Of a DNA stretch of 64,000 bases, positions 26,605 through 35,500 are shown piece by piece. This DNA comes from RYN-230 sp963711705. GTDB lineage: Bacteria; Actinomycetota; Actinomycetes; Streptosporangiales; Streptosporangiaceae. The first letter of the stretch is position 1; each line of letters begins with the position of its first letter. The translations under genes and the position numbers were made by a program. Below the pieces are notes generated by a model. That model saw only the letters and a program-made list of their open reading frames with translations. It did not search any database and was not told where the DNA came from. Location: positions 1-64,000 of the forward strand of contig CAVQFM010000012.1 in the NCBI GenBank assembly GCA_963711705.1, given 5' to 3'.

Positions 26605-27485
26605 TGGGCCCGCACCGCCTTGCGGCCGAGCAGGCCCTGCGGCCGGAACGCCAGCACCAGCACCAGCGTGCCGTAGAACACGACCACCGACCAGCTGGGT
26701 GACCAGAGCACGTCCACCACCCCCTCGAGGGTGATCATGAAGATGGCGGCGATCATCGCCCCGGCGATGCTGCCCAGGCCGCCCAGGATGATGATGGCCA
26801 GCAGCCGGGAGATGAGGTCGTAGCCGGTGTTCGGGTTGAACCCGCCGCCGGTGGCGCCGAACACCATGCCGCCCGCCGCGGTGACCGCCACCCCGATGCC
26901 GAAGGTCAGCATCTGCACCCGGTTCACGTTGATGCCGACGATGCGGGCCGCGGTGTGGTCCTGCATGGTGGCCCGGACGGTGCGGCCGAACTGGGTCCGG
27001 TACAGGGTGAAGTAGATGGCCACGACCAGCAGCACGGCCAGCGCGAACCCGTAGATGTAGATGTAGTCCAGGTAGAACCCGAACACCTTGGGCCCGGTGG
27101 TGACGTACGAGGAGTTCAGGTTCACGTAGTTGGAGCCGAAGATGAGGTACAGGACGCCCTCGATGATGATCGCCACCGCGTAGCTGGCCAGCAGCGACAT
27201 CGAGGTGCGTTCCCGGCCCCGGAGCGGCCTGATGAAGGCCCACTGGATCGTGATCCCGACCAGGAACATGGCCGGGACCGTCACCAGCAGGCCGACAAAC
27301 AGGTCGATGTGCAGGTGCACGGCGAGCACGTAGCTCAGGTACGCACCGAGCACGACCAGGATGCCCTGCGCGATGTTGATGATGTCGAGCACACCGAAGA
27401 TCAGTGTCAGCCCGACGGCCATCAGCGCATAGACCCCGCCGCCGAGGATGCCGTCGATGATGGCCTCGGTGAGTTGCCGTCCCAT
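26601..27485 (-). CDS. livH: Branched-chain amino acid-type ABC permease LivH
   Basis: A 294-residue permease with about eight membrane spans. GGGVYALMAVGLTLIFGVLD and IINIAQGILVVLGAYLSYVL are the LivH N-terminal signatures. The EAA-like cytoplasmic loop is TVRATMQDHTAARIVGINV, and the final helices contain GGLGSIAGAMIAAIFMITLE. The ATG is at 27485. It follows the frameshifted binding-protein gene by 73 bp and is coupled to livM by a 4-bp overlap. Confidence 0.92.
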   Translation of the reverse strand: MGRQLTEAIIDGILGGGVYALMAVGLTLIFGVLDIINIAQGILVVLGAYLSYVLAVHLHIDLFVGLLVTVPAMFLVGITIQWAFIRPLRGRERTSMSLLASYAVAIIIEGVLYLIFGSNYVNLNSSYVTTGPKVFGFYLDYIYIYGFALAVLLVVAIYFTLYRTQFGRTVRATMQDHTAARIVGINVNRVQMLTFGIGVAVTAAGGMVFGATGGGFNPNTGYDLISRLLAIIILGGLGSIAGAMIAAIFMITLEGVVDVLWSPSWSVVVFYGTLVLVLAFRPQGLLGRKAVRAQ

Positions 27486-27558
27486 GTGAGCTTCATGCCC
27501 TTCATCCTGCTAACTCGTCGTGCCGGCGGCTGGGACGCGGAACTCACCGCGCCCTCGG

Positions 27559-28822
27559 TCAGCCGCCCGTTTGCCAGTGCGGTTTGGTGCGTTCGATGGT
27601 TGATGAGCCGATTGCGTTGCCCGGCAGGACCTGAAGGAACTGGCCGCCCTGCCATTGGAAGATGAACGACTGCGCCCCAGCCGCTGTGTTCGTCCCCTTG
27701 GCGTCGAACTGGGCCGGGCCCTGCACGGTCTGCACGGGGTGGCGGTGCAGGTAGCTGATGATCTTCTTGTTGTCCGTGCTGCCCGTCCCGGTGACCCCGG
27801 CCGCCAGCACCTGGCCCGCCGAATACGCCTCGGCCACGTCGGCGTTGATGCCCGAGGTGCTGCCGCCGTACCTGGCGATGTAGTCCTGCACCATCACGTG
27901 GCTGAGCGCGTTCGGCTCGCCGCCGTACCAGCCGTCCGGCACCATGATCGCCTCGGCGTTGGCACTGTCCACGTGGTTGAGGAACTCCGCACCCTGGTCC
28001 GGGCCGGACGCGGCGATGAACATCTGCGGGTAGTACTTCCTGGCCTCGAACACATGGATGAACGTGAGCACGGTCGGCACGTCGACCGAGCCGAGCACCA
28101 CGATCTGCGCGTTGCTGGCCGCCACCGCGTTCGCGAACGGGACCAGGTCGCTCTGGGTGATCGGAGGCGGCGCGTACACCGTCCGGACTCCGTGGGCCTG
28201 CAGGATCTTCCTGTGCCCGCTGCACCGGCGGGTCGGCGAACGGGTCGGACACCATCGGGTAGGCCGCGGTCTTCGGCCGCTCGGCGGCTGGCAGTGATGC
28301 CACCCAGTCGGCGAACGGCACCATCTGGTCCACCACGGGCGTGCTCACGCCGAACAGGTCGGGGTCACCGTGGTTGTTGTTCATCCCGTACACGGATGGC
28401 GCCGTGCCGGAGCCCTCGGGCAGCGCGTAACCGAACTTCTGGGTGGCATAGCCGGCCGGGATCGTCAGCAGTGAGGAGAACGGGGCCAGCGTGAGGGCCA
28501 CGTGGTCCTGCTGAATCAGCTCGGTGTAGTCCTTGGTCACCTGCTTCGGGTCGCTGTTGTCGTTGAGGTACTTCAGCTGGACCTGGCGGCCGAGCAGCCC
28601 GCCGTGGCTGTTCACGTCGGCGGCCCACAGCTGGTACCCGCGCAGCGAGGCGCGGCCGTCCGCGGAGAAGGACCCGCTGAGCGGCTCGGTGAAGCCGATG
28701 ACGATCGGGTTGCTTCCGCTGCTGGTGCTGCTGGCGTTGCCCGAGCTGCAGGCCGCCACGGCCAGCGCGGTAACCGCGCTGGCCGCGGTGAGCTGCAACA
28801 ACCTGGCGCGGTGGCGCCTCAT
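27559..28822 (-). CDS. Liv-type ABC substrate-binding lipoprotein 1 (one frameshift)
   Basis: A periplasmic-binding-protein type I lipoprotein. The ATG at 28822 opens a lipoprotein signal (LTAASAVTALAVAACSSG, lipobox A-A-C), then VIGFTEPLSGSFSADGRASL and LLGRQVQLKYLNDNSDPKQV. Near 28208-28212 one extra base shifts the frame; the protein continues in the next frame from KILQAHGVRT to IVVLGSVDVPTVLTFIH, then PDGWYGGEPNALSHV, and ends at 27559. With the base removed it would be about 420 residues. It closely resembles the next binding protein, suggesting a tandem duplication. A single clean shift could be a read error. It feeds LivHMGF. Confidence 0.85.
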
Positions 28823-28925
28823 CCGGTTCTCCCTTCCGGTGCCCGTGCCGGGGCACGGGTGCGCGGAGCGTTAGTGGCGTTCACGGGCACGGTATGCCCT
28901 CCGGCCACCCGGGATGGCCCGGTTT

Positions 28926-28941
28926 GCCAGGGATCCCTGGC
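28926..28941. other. 16-bp perfect palindrome between the binding-protein genes
   Basis: GCCAGGGATCCCTGGC is a perfect inverted repeat inside the 150-bp spacer separating the two binding-protein genes. It lacks a T-run, so it is more likely an RNA hairpin that tunes mRNA stability or partial termination, or a protein site, than a full terminator. Which of these is not known. Confidence 0.35.
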
Positions 28942-28972
28942 CTGCCCCGCTCCGCGCACCGGCCCACCCCAG

Positions 28973-30226
28973 TCAGCTGCTCCAGGCGGGCTTGGGGTTC
29001 ACGATCGGCACCGAGCCCGACGCGCTGGACGGCAGCACCTGCACGAACTTGGGCCCGGTCTGCCACTGGAAGATGAACTTCTGCGCCACCACGTTCTCGC
29101 CGACACTGTTGAACTTGACCGGTCCCTGCACGGTCTGCAGCGTCACGCTGCTGTGCAGGAAGGAGATGATCTTCTTGTTGTCCAGGCTGTGCGTGGCCTT
29201 GACCGCGGCCGCGGTGATCTCGCCGACCGAGTAGCCCTCGGCCGAGTCGGCGTTGATGTCCGACGGGCTGCCGCCGTACTTGGCCACGTAGGCCTTGACA
29301 AAGGCCTGGCTCAGCGGGTTCGGCAGCCCGGCGTACCAGCCGTTGGGCACCATGATCCCGTTTGTGTTCTTGGCCCCGACCGCCTTGACGAAGTCCGCAC
29401 CCTGGTCCGGGCCGGACGACGCGGCGAAGATCTTCGGGTTGTAGTGCTGCTGCTCGAACGCCTGGATGAACGCGGTGGCGGTGGGCACGTCCACCGAGCC
29501 GAGCACGACCATCTGCGCGCCGGTCGCGGCGACCGCGTCGGCCCCGGCCTTGTAGTCCGGGTTCTCCGCCGGGTAGACCTTGGAGTAGACCGTCTTGACC
29601 CCGGCCTTCTGCAGGATGGCCTGGGCGGCCTCGGTCATCGGATCCGCGAACGGGTCGTTCACCTGCGGGTAGGCCGCTGTCTTGGGGCGCTCGGTGGCGG
29701 GCAGCGCGGCCACCCAGTCGGCGAACGGCACCAGCTGGTCGGCGATCGGCGGGCTGGGGTTGAAGACGTTGGGCAGCTTCAGCTCGTAGACGGCTGGCCC
29801 ACCGCCCGCGCCCTCGGGGAACGCGTAGCCGTACCGTGCGGCGACCTTCGCGGCGGGCACGGTCAGCAGCGTGGAGAACGGCCCGAACACCAGGTTGACC
29901 TTTTGCTGGGCAATGAGCTTGGTGTAGTTCGTGGCGACCGTGGTCGGGTCGCTCGCGTCGTTCTGGAAGACCAGCTGGACCTTGCGGCCGAGCAGCCCGC
30001 CGGTCTTGTTCACCTCGCTGGCCCACAGCTCGTAGCCGCGCTTGAAGGCCTGGCCGTCGGCGGAGAAATCGCCGGTCAGCGACAGCGACGCGCCGATGAC
30101 CACCGGCTTTGCATTGCCATTACCTGAAGAGTTACTGCTGCCGCTGCTACTGCAGGCGGCAACGACCATCGCCGTGGCGGCGGTAACGGCCGAGATAGTC
30201 AAGAACCGGGTGCGGTGAGGTTTCAT
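28973..30226 (-). CDS. Liv-type ABC substrate-binding lipoprotein 2
   Basis: A 417-residue type I periplasmic binding lipoprotein. The ATG at 30226 follows GGAGGA and is chosen over an in-frame ATG at 30277. The signal TISAVTAATAMVVAACSSSG contains the lipobox. Then come VVIGASLSLTGDFSADGQAF, LLGRKVQLVFQNDASDPTTV and MVVLGSVDVPTATAFIQAFE. The C-terminal lobe has NGIMVPNGWYAGLPNPLSQA. Many blocks match the neighbouring protein at 27559. It is the complete copy of the pair and probably the working receptor for LivHMGF. The ligand is unknown; two receptors may widen specificity. Confidence 0.92.
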   Translation of the reverse strand: MKPHRTRFLTISAVTAATAMVVAACSSSGSSNSSGNGNAKPVVIGASLSLTGDFSADGQAFKRGYELWASEVNKTGGLLGRKVQLVFQNDASDPTTVATNYTKLIAQQKVNLVFGPFSTLLTVPAAKVAARYGYAFPEGAGGGPAVYELKLPNVFNPSPPIADQLVPFADWVAALPATERPKTAAYPQVNDPFADPMTEAAQAILQKAGVKTVYSKVYPAENPDYKAGADAVAATGAQMVVLGSVDVPTATAFIQAFEQQHYNPKIFAASSGPDQGADFVKAVGAKNTNGIMVPNGWYAGLPNPLSQAFVKAYVAKYGGSPSDINADSAEGYSVGEITAAAVKATHSLDNKKIISFLHSSVTLQTVQGPVKFNSVGENVVAQKFIFQWQTGPKFVQVLPSSASGSVPIVNPKPAWSS

Positions 30227-30273
30227 CCGGTCCTCCTTCCACTTAGGGAGTCTCCTGGGGGGTAAACAACAGG

Positions 30274-31239
30274 TCACGGTACTGCACCAGCTTCGCTCGG
30301 GCCGGCCTGGCCCAGCCCGTCGGTGATCGGCGAATTCTCGCTCTCCAGCTGCAAACCCGCAGACTGAGCGGCGAGTTCGAGCAAAGCCGCGAAATCCTGA
30401 TCGCCATAGCCATGGCCGACCAGGCTCTGCACGATCTGATGCACGAGCGCCGCCACCGGCAGCGACACTTCGTGCTCGCGGGCTGCGGCCAGGCCAAGGT
30501 CAAAGTCCTTGCGCAGCAACGTGGCGGTAAAGGTCGGATGAAAATCCAGGTTGACGAATGCCGGCGACTTGTAACGGGTGAACTGCGAACCCATCACGCT
30601 TTTATTAAGGCAGGTAAGGAAGGCTTCCCTGGTGACGCCGCTCTTCTGGGCCAGGATCGTTACTTCGGCCAGCGACTGGGTGACGACGCCGAGGAACAGG
30701 TTGTGGCACAGCTTGACCACCCGGGCCAGCTCCCCCTCGCCCACGTAGGTGGCCCCGGCCCCGAGCAGGTCCAGGTACCGCCGGGCCGCGTCGAACGCGG
30801 CCCGCGGGCCTGACACGGCCAGGGTGAGCTGGCCCACGCTGGCCACCCTCGGGTTGCCCATCACCGGCGCGGCCAGCAGCGCGGTGCCCCGGGCCGCCAG
30901 CTGCTCGCGTACCTGCCGCGACACCTCGGCCGAGATCGTCGAGCAGTCCACGAGAATGGCCGGCGTACCCTCCCCGGAGGTGAGCCCGCCCGCGCCGAGC
31001 ACGGCGTCGACCAGGTCCTGCGGCGTGCCGACGGTGGCGAACACAATGTCCCGGCCGGCCAGCTCGGCGGGCGAGCTGACCACCTTGGCGCCGAGCGCGG
31101 CGAGCGGCTCCGCCTTGGCCCGGGTCCGGTTGTACACGGCGACGTCACAGCCCGCCTGGAGCAGCCGCCGCACCAGCTCGGCGCCCATGCGCCCGGTGCC
31201 CAGCCAGCCCAGCCGAACTTCGTCACCGTGCCCTGCCAT
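30274..31239 (-). CDS. NAD(P)-dependent beta-hydroxyacid dehydrogenase (3-hydroxyisobutyrate dehydrogenase family)
   Basis: A 321-residue two-domain dehydrogenase. The Rossmann motif is LGWLGTGRMGAELVRRLLQA, with VAVYNRTRAKAEPLAALGAK after it. The mid-domain contains PVMGNPRVASVGQLTLAVSG in the place of the substrate-binding SGG loop. The catalytic lysine is in ARVVKLCHNLFLGVVTQSLA, and KDFDLGLAAAREHEVSLP follows. Family members reduce or oxidise 3-hydroxyisobutyrate, tartronate semialdehyde or similar beta-hydroxyacids. It is the first gene of the minus-strand operon, 47 bp from the binding protein. ATG 31239 is preferred over 31299. A LacI-type operator lies 20-30 bp upstream. Confidence 0.87.
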   Translation of the reverse strand: MAGHGDEVRLGWLGTGRMGAELVRRLLQAGCDVAVYNRTRAKAEPLAALGAKVVSSPAELAGRDIVFATVGTPQDLVDAVLGAGGLTSGEGTPAILVDCSTISAEVSRQVREQLAARGTALLAAPVMGNPRVASVGQLTLAVSGPRAAFDAARRYLDLLGAGATYVGEGELARVVKLCHNLFLGVVTQSLAEVTILAQKSGVTREAFLTCLNKSVMGSQFTRYKSPAFVNLDFHPTFTATLLRKDFDLGLAAAREHEVSLPVAALVHQIVQSLVGHGYGDQDFAALLELAAQSAGLQLESENSPITDGLGQAGPSEAGAVP

Positions 31240-31257
31240 CAGGTCACCCCTCGCGCA

Positions 31258-31271
31258 GACAATCGTTTGCA
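31258..31271. promoter_or_regulatory. LacI-family operator before the dehydrogenase operon
   Basis: Read on the minus strand the site is TGCAAACGATTGTC, 10 of 12 specified positions of the LacI-family consensus TGCAANCGNTTGCA, with the central CG. It sits between the stop of lacI (31354) and the operon's first ATG (31239), where a repressor would block transcription. Confidence 0.6.
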
Positions 31272-31277
31272 GAAAGC

Positions 31278-31289
31278 CTGGTGCACCAG
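31278..31289. promoter_or_regulatory. 12-bp perfect palindrome upstream of the operon
   Basis: CTGGTGCACCAG is a perfect palindrome 7 bp from the LacI-type site. TGGT-type half sites are also common for GntR-family regulators, so it could be a second regulator site or part of a composite operator. Function is inferred only from symmetry and position. Confidence 0.35.
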
Positions 31290-31353
31290 TCCGGCCCATG
31301 TCAACCGATGTGATCCAGATCGATACGGGAGATTTCTCCCCGCGTGACCCGGG

Positions 31354-32373
31354 CTATACCGGGCCGGTTGACCCGCGGACCACCAGCTCCGGGGCCAGGA
31401 ACAGGACCTTGACCGGCCCGGTGTGCCCGGCGATCCGCTCCAGCAGCAGCTGGGCGGCCTCGGTGCCGACCTGGTAGTGCGGGAAGCGGATGGTGGTCAG
31501 CGGCGGGCGCAGCCGGTCGATGAACGGCATGTCGTTGAAGCCGACCACCGAGATGTCCTCGGGGCAGCTCAGCCCGGCCTCGTCCAGGGCGGCGTAGCAG
31601 CCGACCGCCAGCATGTCGTTGCCGGCCGCCACCGCCGTGACGCCGAGGTCCCGCTTGAGCAGCAGCTGCGCGCAGCGGTGCCCCTCGTCGATGGAGAACG
31701 CCTTGGCCGTCACGATCAGCTGGGGGTCGGCCCGCAGGCCGTGCCCTTCCATCGCGGCCAGGAACCCGCGGTAGCGGGCCAGCCCGGTGGACACCTCCTG
31801 CGGCCCCGCGATGTGCGCGATCCGGGTGTGCCCGAGCCCGGCCAGGTGGGCCACGGCCATCCGGATGCCGCGCTCGTTGTCCACCGAGACCGACGGCAGG
31901 CTGTAGTCCTGGGCCAGCCGGTTCATCAGCACCACCGGCAGCTCGGTACGGGCCGACTCGGCCAGCAGCGGGTCCCCCAGGTGCACGGTGGCCAGCACCA
32001 GCCCGTCCACGTGCCGGGCGCGCATCTGCTCGAAGAGCGTCCACTCCCGCTCCGGGTCCCCGTCGGTGTTGCCGATCAGCGCCACGTACCCGGCGGCCGC
32101 CAGCCGGTCCTCGATGCCCCGGACGATCGGCGGGAACAGCGGGTTGTTCAGGTCGGGGATGAGCACGCCGACGCTGTGCGAGCGGCGGGTGCGCAGGCTG
32201 CGGGCCACCGTGTTGGGCCGGTAGCCGAGCTCGCTGGCCGCCTCCAGCACCCGCTGGGCGGTGTCCTCCCGGACCAGCAGGCGGGTCTCCGGGTTCAGCG
32301 CCCGGGACGCGGTCGCCGGGTGCACGCGCGCCAGCGCGGCCACGTCTTTCAAGGTCACTGGCGAATCGGCCAT
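31354..32373 (-). CDS. LacI-family transcriptional regulator
   Basis: A 339-residue repressor. The HTH and hinge run VTLKDVAALARVHPATASRA and ELGYRPNTVARSLRTRRSHS. The periplasmic-binding-like core follows (VGVLIPDLNNPLFPPIVRGI, HIAGPQEVSTGLARYRGFL, TAVAAGNDMLAVGCYAALDE, ISVVGFNDMPFIDRLRPPLT). The recognition helix keeps ATASRAL, which fits a central-CG operator. It is divergent from the GH38 gene and lies directly upstream of the minus-strand operon in the same orientation. TGCAANCG-type sites flank it on both sides, so autoregulation and control of both units are likely. The effector is probably a sugar or sugar acid. Confidence 0.92.
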   Translation of the reverse strand: MADSPVTLKDVAALARVHPATASRALNPETRLLVREDTAQRVLEAASELGYRPNTVARSLRTRRSHSVGVLIPDLNNPLFPPIVRGIEDRLAAAGYVALIGNTDGDPEREWTLFEQMRARHVDGLVLATVHLGDPLLAESARTELPVVLMNRLAQDYSLPSVSVDNERGIRMAVAHLAGLGHTRIAHIAGPQEVSTGLARYRGFLAAMEGHGLRADPQLIVTAKAFSIDEGHRCAQLLLKRDLGVTAVAAGNDMLAVGCYAALDEAGLSCPEDISVVGFNDMPFIDRLRPPLTTIRFPHYQVGTEAAQLLLERIAGHTGPVKVLFLAPELVVRGSTGPV

Positions 32374-32454
32374 CCGCAGTCACCCCGCTTCCGCTGTGCC
32401 TGGTCGGTGGCGGGCGCGGCCCTTACGCACGCCAGATTGAATGGTATACACGTC

Positions 32455-32468
32455 TGCAGTCGATTGCC
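32455..32468. promoter_or_regulatory. LacI-family operator in the lacI/GH38 divergent region
   Basis: TGCAGTCGATTGCC matches TGCAANCGNTTGCA at 10 of 12 specified positions, with the conserved central CG. It lies 42 bp before the GH38 start and 82 bp before the lacI start. Just upstream is a less GC-rich stretch containing GTATAC (32442-32450), a possible promoter core. Confidence 0.55.
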
Positions 32469-32510
32469 CGCCGCCACGAGCATCCCGCGCCGCCGTGTCA
32501 CCATGGGAAC

Positions 32511-35500
32511 ATGCGAATCGCCAGCGTAGAGGCAACGGAACTGTTCGGCGGCACCGCCCCGGAACCACTGCAACTCGTGCTGGTAACCGTGCACGGCGAT
32601 GGCGGGCGGGATGCCGGGCCGGTCCAGATCACGGTGGCCGGGCCGGCGGTCAGCACACCGGTGCCCGCCCGGCTGGACCTCCCGGCGGCGGGCGGGGAGC
32701 AGACCGCGGAAGTCGGCGTGCGGATGGCCGCGCCGGCCGGGCCGGGCCAGCGCCGGCCGGTCACAGTGATCGCCGAGGGCGCGGCCGGCCGGGCCGAGCT
32801 GGCGGCCGAGATCACGGTGGCCGAGCCCGGCTGGACCATGTGGATGGTCAGCCACTTCCACTACGACCCGGTGTGGTGGGACACCCAGGGCGAGTTCACC
32901 GAGTCCCGGCTGCTGCTGCCGGACGAGCACGGCCGGCTGCCCGAGGTGCGCACCGCGTTCGAGCTGGTCGCACTGCACCTGGCGGCCGCGCGTGACGACC
33001 CGGACTACAAGTTCGTGCTGGCCGAGATCGACTACCTCAAGCCCTACCTGGACACTCACCCGGCTGACCGGGCCGTGCTGCGCCAGCTCATCGCGGACGG
33101 CCGGGTGGAGATCGTCGGCGGCAACTACAACGAGCCCAACACCAACCTGACCAGCGCCGAGTCCACGATCCGCAATGCCATTTACGGCCTGGGCTACCAG
33201 CGGGAGGTGGCGGGCGGTGACCCGCGGACCGCGTGGATGCTGGACGCGTTCGGCTTCGACCCGGGCTACCCCGGGCTGATGGCCGCGGCCGGGCTGGCTT
33301 CCTCGTCCTGGGCCCGCGGGCCCTACCACCAGTGGGGCCCGCAGCGCACAGTGGGCGACAACCGCCGGATGCAGCTGCGCAGCGAGTTCGAGTGGCTCTC
33401 GCCCGACGGGCGCGGCCTGCTGACCAGCTACATGGCCAACCACTACGGGGCGGGCTGGGCCACCCAGCAGGCGGCCGATCTGGCCGGCGCGCAGCGCGAG
33501 GCGCTGGCCCAGTTCCGCGCGCTGGCCCCGGTCGCGGCGACCCGCAACGTGCTGCTCCCGGTGGGCGCCGACCACGTGATCCCGAGCCGCTGGGCCACCG
33601 CCATCCACCGCGACTGGAACCGCCGGTATGTGTGGCCGCGGTTCGTCACCGCGCTGCCCCGCGAGTTCTTCGCCGCGGTGCGCGCGGAAGCGGCCGAGCG
33701 CGGCATCTGGCTGGTCCCGCAGACCCGGGACATGAACCCGGTCTACCCGGGCAAGGACGTCACCTACATCGACACCAAGCAGGCCCAGCGGGCGGCCGAG
33801 ACCGCGGTCGCCGAGGGCGAGCGGCTGGCCACCCTGGCCTGGCTGGCGGGCGCGGGCTACCCGGCGGAGTCGCTGGACAAGGCGTGGCGCCAGCTGGTCT
33901 TCGGCGCCCATCACGACGCGATTACCGGCACCGAGTCCGACCAGGTCTACCTGGACCTGCTCGGTGGCTGGCGGGAAGCCTGGGAACGCGGCGCAGCGGC
34001 CCGCCGGGACGCGGCCGGGTACCTGGCCGGCCAGGCCGACACGAGCGGGGCGGGCGGGCTGGCCGCGCTGGCCGTGTTCAACACGCTGTCCTGGCCCCGG
34101 TCCGGCCTGGTCACCGCGGAGCTGGAGTTCGCGGCGCCCGGCCCGGCCTGGGCCGGCCTGCGCGACCACGACGGCACCGGGGTGCCTGCCCTGGCCGAGG
34201 GCGCCCAGCGGCACCCGGACGGCTCGCTGGCCCGGCTCACGCTGACCTTCCGCGCTGACGGCGTGCCCGCGCTGGGCTACCGGACGTACTGGGTGGCGGC
34301 CACCAGCGGCCCGGCCCCGGGCTGGGAACCGCAGCCCGGCACGGTGATCGAGAACGACCGCTTCCGGCTGGCGGCCGACCCGGCCCAGGGCGGCACGCTG
34401 ACCGGGGTCACCGACCGGCGGACCGGCACCGAGCTGCTCCGGCCGGGCGGGAACGAGCTGGTCCTCCAGGAGGAATACGACCAGCATCCCCGCTGGGGCG
34501 AGGGCCCCTGGCTGCTGTCCCCGAAGGGACCCGGTACCGGCTCGGCCAGCGCGAGCGCCAAGGTCACCGCGCAGCGCTGCCCGCTGGGCGCCCGGCTGCT
34601 GGCCGAGCTGGCCCTGGGCGGCCTGCGGATCACCCAGGAGACGCTGCTCTGGGACGGCGCCCAGCAGGTCGAGTTCCGCACGCACGTGGACGGCTCGATC
34701 GGGCACGACCGGCTGCTGCGGGTCCGCTTCCCGGCCGACGTGCCCGGCGGGCTGCCCGTCTACCAGACCGCGACCACGGCCGTGGGGCGCCCGTTCGGCA
34801 GCATCGGCGCGGACGTCGCCGAGCACGCGTTCACCCTGGACAACCCGGCGCACGAATGGTTCGGCATCGGGTCGGTGGCCCGGGTCGGCTGGCCCGGCCC
34901 CGGCGGCGGCCAGACCGCGATCGGCGTGGCCGAGGTCATCCTGCCGGCCCCGGCTGCCCGCACCGACGGCCTGGCCATACCTAACGAACGGCGCGTGGCC
35001 ATCACCAGCCTCGTGTCGGCGCTGGCCGGGGCGGGTGTCACCGCGACCTGCTCGTGGCCGGACGGGCCCCGCTACGGTGCCATCGACCTCGACTCCAATC
35101 TGCCCGACGTGCGGATCGCGCTCGGCGGCCCGGCGGACAACCCGTGGACGGCCCGGCTGCTGGAGGCCAGCCCGGACGCGGCCGCGGCCCTGGCCCGCCA
35201 GCTGGCCAGGGGGGGCGATGCCCGGGTGTGGCTGCCCGCCGCGCAGTCCCGGGCCGCGGCTTTCGCCCCCGGCGCCGACGTCCGCGGGCCCCGCGACCTG
35301 CCGGTGCTGGTCGTGGCCGGCCCGGACCTGGCCGCCGCGGTCACCGCGCTCGCCGCCGACCTGGCCGACTCGGTGATCGAGGTGACCCCGGTGGGCGAGG
35401 CCGCGGACCCGCTGCTGGCCTCCCGCAGCGTCGCGCTGCTGAACCGGGGCACCCCGGGCAGCCTGGTCGCGCCGGACGGGACCCTGCACATCGCGCTGAT

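Noticed and set aside
26605..27243. Upstream in-frame extension of livM
   Set aside because: The extension lies within livH in another frame; the GTG at 26604 overlapping the livH stop is the normal coupled start.
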